From the NCBI GenBank assembly GCA_020284085.1, contig JACEVL010000045.1, forward strand, positions 1,465,196 to 1,529,195: a stretch of DNA of 64,000 nucleotides, read 5' to 3'. Shown here piece after piece: positions 21,684-64,000 of this stretch. The notes under the pieces were generated by a model, which ran no database searches, had not been told where the DNA came from, and was given only the letters and a program-made list of their open reading frames with translations. Source of the DNA: Aporrectodea caliginosa (taxonomy: Eukaryota > Annelida > Clitellata > Crassiclitellata > Lumbricidae). Numbering within the stretch: position 1 is the stretch's first letter; the number at the start of each line of letters is the position of its first letter. The position numbers and the translations under genes are program-made.

Positions 21684-22743
21684 TAGGGTTGCCAGAGGAG
21701 GACACAGAAAGTCGGAAAGGAGGACGCATTGAATGTTTGACTCCGGACTTCGGAGTCTGAGGGTCTCCCAACTCAAGTAACCAAGAAACGAAGTCAAATT
21801 GAAAGCTGCATAGGAAATCAATTGAGGCTTTCTATCATTATGTTGCAAAGTACTTATATAATTATAAGCGGCAAGCATTTAGTATCGTGGTGCATGTATT
21901 TTTCTCCCGTAATTTTAGGCGTCGTGAGAGTCGGTTAGGGTCAGGTTACGCGTCGTGAGGGTCGGTTAGGGTCAGGGTTAGGGTTTGTGTCGTCTTTAGA
22001 AAACATCGTACCTTCCGCGGAGCATGGCAAAAATACCGTCGCACGCCCGAAAATACATGCACCACGATACTAAATGTTTGCCTTATAAGCAATCGCACCT
22101 TCTTGATTAAGCTTATGCACAGTATTTAGTATCAGGAAGGGGTTAGGGTAATGGTAACACTCTGGCGCGAAGAGCAGAAGATTGGCACGAACGCACGGGA
22201 TTGCTTCCCGCTACCCTCCCAAAGGTCGACTCAGCCTTTCATTCGCCAGATGGCGTTGGTAAGTAGGACGTGATGGGCGCCTTTCATGGTTGCCCAACAG
22301 TTAAATTCGACTGCAGTAATAACTATAGCACCCCTTCACAATATGAATTGTAATCATACTGCGATGTGTCATTTTGAAATAATGAGCGAAGGCTATTATT
22401 ACTATTTATTTATTTATTTCTCTGAGGTGCCAACTCTTCGCAGCAATTCCTCGTTACCAATAACATATCATAGAACTTCTCACAAGAAAAACTCTTCATA
22501 TTGTACTTTGTAAGAATGATTCCATTCACAGTCAGCATGTTTTCCTAAGTTCCCTTGGGCTACCAGGCATGAAGCGCTTGTAAAGTCGTTAAAAACTGCC
22601 ATAAAATAAGAGCCAATAGCCGAATACAGGAAATATACAAAAAGCCGGACATTTTCCTGGTTTTTAGCTTTGCCTGCCGGACAGAGGACATGAGGCCAAA
22701 AAGGAGGACATGTCCTCCTTTTGCCGGACGTCTGGCAACCCTA
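21684..22743. mobile_element. hAT-like element with TAGGGTTGCCAGA ends
   Basis: The ends TAGGGTTGCCAGA and TCTGGCAACCCTA are inverted. The target duplication is ACCATAGC/ACCCTAGC (7 of 8), 21676-21683 and 22744-22751. GGAGGAC/GTCCTCC repeats lie near both ends. It contains a further foldback at 21876-22076 and a segment (22143-22290) that recurs inverted at 57640-57795. Confidence 0.82.
21876..22076. mobile_element. Foldback MITE, CATTTAGTATCGTGGTGCAT ends
   Basis: Near-perfect inverted ends of about 28 bp (CATTTAGTATCGTGGTGCAT...) face each other around 145 bp that includes GGTTAGGGTCAGGGTTAGGG, which looks telomere-like but is short. It sits inside the hAT-like element 21684-22743. Confidence 0.8.
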
Positions 22744-23233
22744 ACCCTAGCCGACACTTACGAGTCCTAACCGACCCTCACAATGCCAATTCATAGGAAC
22801 TAACGCATTTTGAACAATGCGCATGCGCTGAAGGTTGCGCATGCGCAAAGGTTTTCCGCCGCAGAATTGGTCGAAAATGTTAATTTGAGGCGGGATTTTC
22901 CACCACAGAAGATTTATCTATTTGTAAATGTAGGTCTATACACTATACGTAACACAGATTCCTGTTACTAGTATTTTGTAGTTTAAAATATAACGCTTTC
23001 AGGGAAACTTCGTTGATGCGGTTTAGATCTGACACTTATCTTGTAATCTATCGCTTTAACGTCCCGTATTATGTAAGCTATGCATTATAACATGTAGTTT
23101 CATCGTTTTATATACATGGCATTTTTATACCAATGTCCATGACAACTGTCATCAATCCTAGCTTTCCTAAATTATAAATATATTCTAATATCAGTCTCTT
23201 TTGCAGGCTTCATATAGGTTCCATATGTGCAAG

Positions 23234-23416
23234 TATTATTTTCATCAATCCAACTTCTGGTTTAACAAGAAACTATTTTCATCAATCCAACTTCTATTTA
23301 GCCAAGAATTTTTTATCAGTCCAACGTCTATTTAAGCAAGAATTATTTTCATCAATCCAGCTTCTATTTAATCGAATTTTTTTCATAGATCCCAACTTCT
23401 ATTTAAGCAGGAATTA
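23234..23416. repeat. Roughly 38-bp minisatellite, five diverged units
   Basis: The repeated core is TTTTCATCAATCCAACTTCT followed by ATTTAAGCAAGAATT, five times with substitutions and small indels. No coding function seen. Confidence 0.85.
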
Positions 23417-23934
23417 CTAAGGAGGAATAATTTGGGACACTATACGATAGATCACCCCTTATCTTAAAATCACTCTAACACATAAAATCTTTGCATATTT
23501 GGAAATTATGAGCAAACCACAAGTGTTTTTAGTTGTCAAAATAGCTGGGGATCGACAATTTTACAGATTACCAAAGTACAGAAACGCAGGCCAATATCTA
23601 ATGTTAATATATTGCACATGAAACAGCTGACGGCTCATGATATATCTTATTTTTTTCTTTAAATTTATTTACACAACAAACGGATAGGTGTGTGCAAAAT
23701 TAATACCAAAAATATAATTCGTGGAATTCGTACACTTTAGTTTGTGTCTCTAAAGCTGCTGTGATCATCCAGGTCTCAACCCCAATAAGGATCACAGGTA
23801 GCATGTATGATAGAAAGAGGCAGATTTTAGTTGAGTGGGATGTTTGTGCTCTAGGTTCCATGATTAGGCTGTTTGTGAAGTTGCAGGCAATCTCTGTTCA
23901 TGTTTAGTGTCTAGGCTTGATGCTGCCCTCTGTA

Positions 23935-24035
23935 TTGTATTGTACAGTATTGTATTTAAAGATTTATAAAGCACCCCTCACAATGCACACCAATCAGAGG
24001 CTTTCCCAGTGCAAAGGTCTGCAAGGAGAAAGACA
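23935..24035 (-). mobile_element. SINE/LINE 3' fragment with (AATAC)n tail
   Basis: On the minus strand GAAAGCCTCTGATTGGTGTG, then GGGTGCTTTATAAATC, ends in AATACAATAC. The same end occurs at 10186-10260 and 41835-41920. Confidence 0.6.
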
Positions 24036-24664
24036 AGTTTTAAGGTAGCGAAAAGATGTAGCAGAGCCACCAGATAGTATGGTGGCGCGAACTACGGTAA
24101 TGGGGAAGTTGATTGCAAAGCAAAGGGCCAATGCAGGCAAAGGCACGGGACTGGGCTATGGCCACTCTCACTTGAGGAACAAAAAGGTCAGGACAATCCG
24201 AAGTGCAGAGCAGGTGAAAGGATGCAACCGAGGTGGGCATACGTATTGAGTCACAGAGGTATTTAGGGGCAATACCCAAGCTGAAAATTGGTAAATGAGG
24301 AAAAGTACCTTTAACTGGATGCGTACCGTAAGAAGAAGCCATTGTAGATGTTCACACATGAACGTAGAGATATGCCTCGACATATGACCTGAAGATGGCG
24401 AATTGTCCTTCTTGTGCTGTCCACAGCTTTTTTCTGTCATTGGTATTTGGTCCAGTATTGGAGGAAGTTTCACAGTAGACTGAAGTTTGAGTATGGTGCC
24501 GTGTAATTTCCATTTCAACCTTTAGAGCATTGTGAAAGGTGGATTGGTTATGCTAAGTATAAACCTGTCAAAAGGAATGCATGGAAAAGAAGAGATGTGC
24601 TGGAGACTTGCCATTAAGAGTTTGTTGCAAACTCATTTGCTTGGTGGGCATTGTATAAATGCTT

Positions 24665-24722
24665 TGAATGAATGAATGAATGAATGAATGAATGAATGAA
24701 TGAATGAATGAATGAATGAATG
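24665..24722. repeat. (GAAT)n tract at a LINE/SINE 3' end
   Basis: About 14 perfect GAAT units follow GGGCATTGTATAAATGCTTT. That sequence has the form of the 3' ends of LINE fragments elsewhere in this window (compare 38815-39055 and 56940-56968). Confidence 0.85.
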
Positions 24723-25512
24723 GTGAGGTTCTTACTGATTTTCATCTGCTTGTTGAATTGCCATAAACTTTCAGGAAGTTCTTATGTGGGCTTTACTTTA
24801 TTTTGCTGGTGCTTTGCTTTCTTTGATCTCCAACTACTCACATCATGGTGTCTGATTGTGGCGCCATCTGCAAACTGTGGTATAGCTTTTGTCAATTGGG
24901 TACAGAGTATGCTTATAAGCAACATTTTTTGTGACATTCTTCAATCTGATGTTAATGTGGATCTTAAAATTTCTCAATGCCACACAAAAGCCGATTCAGT
25001 CAGACTAGCTTATTCACTGGCATTATATGAAATCAAGTCCACAACAGTCAGGTTGTTGGGGTTTTGTACAAAGATGTCCAAGTGCTTGCAGATGATAAGC
25101 ATATCTTCAATAAAGAAAAGATTATTATTATTATTATTTTTATCTTTCCCTGAGAAAATCGTCCCACTTGCTGCTGATTAACTGTTATCCTATAAAACAG
25201 TTAATTACAATTGTTTAATAGCACAAATATAATTACACAGTGATGAATATTTTTCTTATTGGGTGAGGGTGAGGATGGAAATAAGCTTTAGTTTAGGTTG
25301 TTAGTAAATAATAAGCATTGCGTGCTTGGTCTGTGTTACTAAATAACTAAATATAACTATTTATTGTGGCAATGTTAAATAAAAAAAACAAAAACAAAAA
25401 CAAATGGCCATGAAAAGTGCAAATGACTGCAGATCTTATTTACGTCACGTGCAGCCTATTTTGAGAGTCACAGCAGTGAGTGTAACATTATTATGTTTAA
25501 TTGATTGTGTAG

Positions 25513-63380
<37,868 letters not shown>

Positions 63381-64000
63381 GTATGGCTTCACTGGACAAA
63401 TGTTATGTACATTACTGCAAGTTTATAAAGCACCTATTTTAGATTTCTCTATCACTGAAACATTTAAAGGTTATATAAATGTTTGACCTGACTGTTAATT
63501 GCTATCAGAACCTCTTGGGTGACTCAGTGGTTTTTTCGTTGTATGCCATTAGTGGGGTTTGGATTTCCACTGAAGGTTTCCCAGATGCCACTGGCACTCC
63601 ATACTTCTGTTGGTATCAGTAATTTATTAAGACCTTTTTGGGCGCTGCTGTGTATTTACGTAAAGCATTGTCTTATGCAGTTTCCAATTGCATGAGCACC
63701 TTTATTATGCCAGATTGAATTGTGATGCCACCTTAACTTTTAATTGGCGCTGAGTCTTTTTAATACATGAATACATACACATGCATGCATATGTATATAT
63801 CTAATCTAATCTTGAAACGTCTGTAGCACCATTTTAATAATGCAGTAGGCATCAATTGATGGCACTTCAAAAGAATCATAATTGCAAGGGTCAGTTTGAT
63901 GAGACAGAAAGGCAGCCTCAGGAAGAAATATACTAGCAAAACTCTCTTGGGTTGATAATGGGAAGATGATAAAAACAGAGCAGAACAAACAGATTATGAA
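63381..64000 (+). other. Start of the dynein intron after exon 22
   Basis: Begins GTATGG. No exon encoding AAA1 is seen before the window ends. A SINE-like GTTTATAAAGCACC occurs at 63419. Confidence 0.7.

Larger units (their letters stand above)
21554..22914. mobile_element. Foldback/MITE with CTTCTGCGGCGGAAAAT ends, itself interrupted
   Basis: The left end CTTCTGCGACGGAAAATGCC and the right end (complement CTTCTGTGGTGGAAAATCCC) form an inverted repeat. Subterminal sequences include ACCCTAACC repeats and a hairpin of GCGCATGCGC pairs (22819-22850). A relative makes up the tandem unit at 36234-36909. The middle is displaced by the hAT-like element 21684-22743. Confidence 0.7.
22915..25512. 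other. Intergenic or first-intron sequence with old repeat fragments
   Basis: Besides the minisatellite, SINE end and (GAAT)n, 23740-23890 carries a minus-strand fragment (LSYMLPVILIGVETWMIT) like a LINE C-terminus. 24720-25150 ends in an (ATT)n tail and is probably another LINE end. The missing 5' exon(s) of dynein may lie here or further left. Confidence 0.4.

Noticed and set aside
21930..21990. Interstitial telomere array (TTAGGG)
   Set aside because: Only two or three imperfect GGTTAGGGTC units inside a foldback element.
24720..25181. 153-codon plus-strand frame as an N-terminal dynein or membrane protein exon
   Set aside because: Starts in a (GAAT)n tail and ends in an (ATT)n tail. More likely a degraded LINE end, and no dynein-like sequence is visible.

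Overview
This is a stretch of animal nuclear DNA. Genes are split by GT-AG introns, and most of the sequence is transposon. The outer regions are rich in the palindrome TAGGCCTA, and a LINE carries a 2A-like leader. Both fit a marine invertebrate deuterostome, most likely an echinoderm, but I cannot name the species.

Only two host genes can be supported. The first, on the minus strand at about 17.6-19.3 kb, encodes mitochondrial small-subunit ribosomal protein bS16m (MRPS16). Two exons are visible and an upstream exon may be missing. The second, on the plus strand, fills 25.5-63.4 kb and runs off the right edge. It is an axonemal dynein heavy chain of the single-headed inner-arm group (DNAH3/DNAH7/DNAH12). 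I could chain 22 exons in unbroken reading frame, 3,729 nt or 1,243 codons. They cover the tail and the linker and stop just before the first AAA module. The start codon was not found.

0-16.4 kb is a nested transposon cluster. A full-length LINE (here LINE A) starts near 5 kb. Its protein opens with a hydrophobic leader and a 2A-like CGDISLNPGP motif, followed by endonuclease and reverse transcriptase. It is broken twice. A 1.7 kb insert (about 7269-8965) carries TCTCGG arrays and a second piece of LINE A. A 6.2 kb hAT transposon (9645-15843) has 8-bp target duplications and terminal AACCCGGGTT palindromes. That hAT contains a BED zinc-finger start, a tRNA-derived SINE, a second hAT-like element (10492-12204) and a 5'-truncated LINE with an intact 814-codon frame (LINE C). 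The LINE A tail resumes at 15.85 kb and ends at 16.4 kb.

16.4-25.5 kb holds MRPS16, SINEs, and further hAT-like and foldback elements nested in one another.

The dynein introns hold LINE B on the minus strand (48.6-52.6 kb, itself interrupted by a LINE A 3' fragment), a piggyBac-like element nested in a hAT-like one (34.2-37.0 kb), a MITE with perfect 26-bp ends and four CREB-type TGACGTCA sites, and several decayed transposon ORFs. One intron carries tandem copies of the next exon's 3' splice site.

The most interesting general pattern is that several hAT-like elements each carry their own short subterminal motif, usually palindromic and different in each element. Examples are AACCCGGGTT, TTTTCCGGAAAA, TTCACGG and TTAATCGATTAA.
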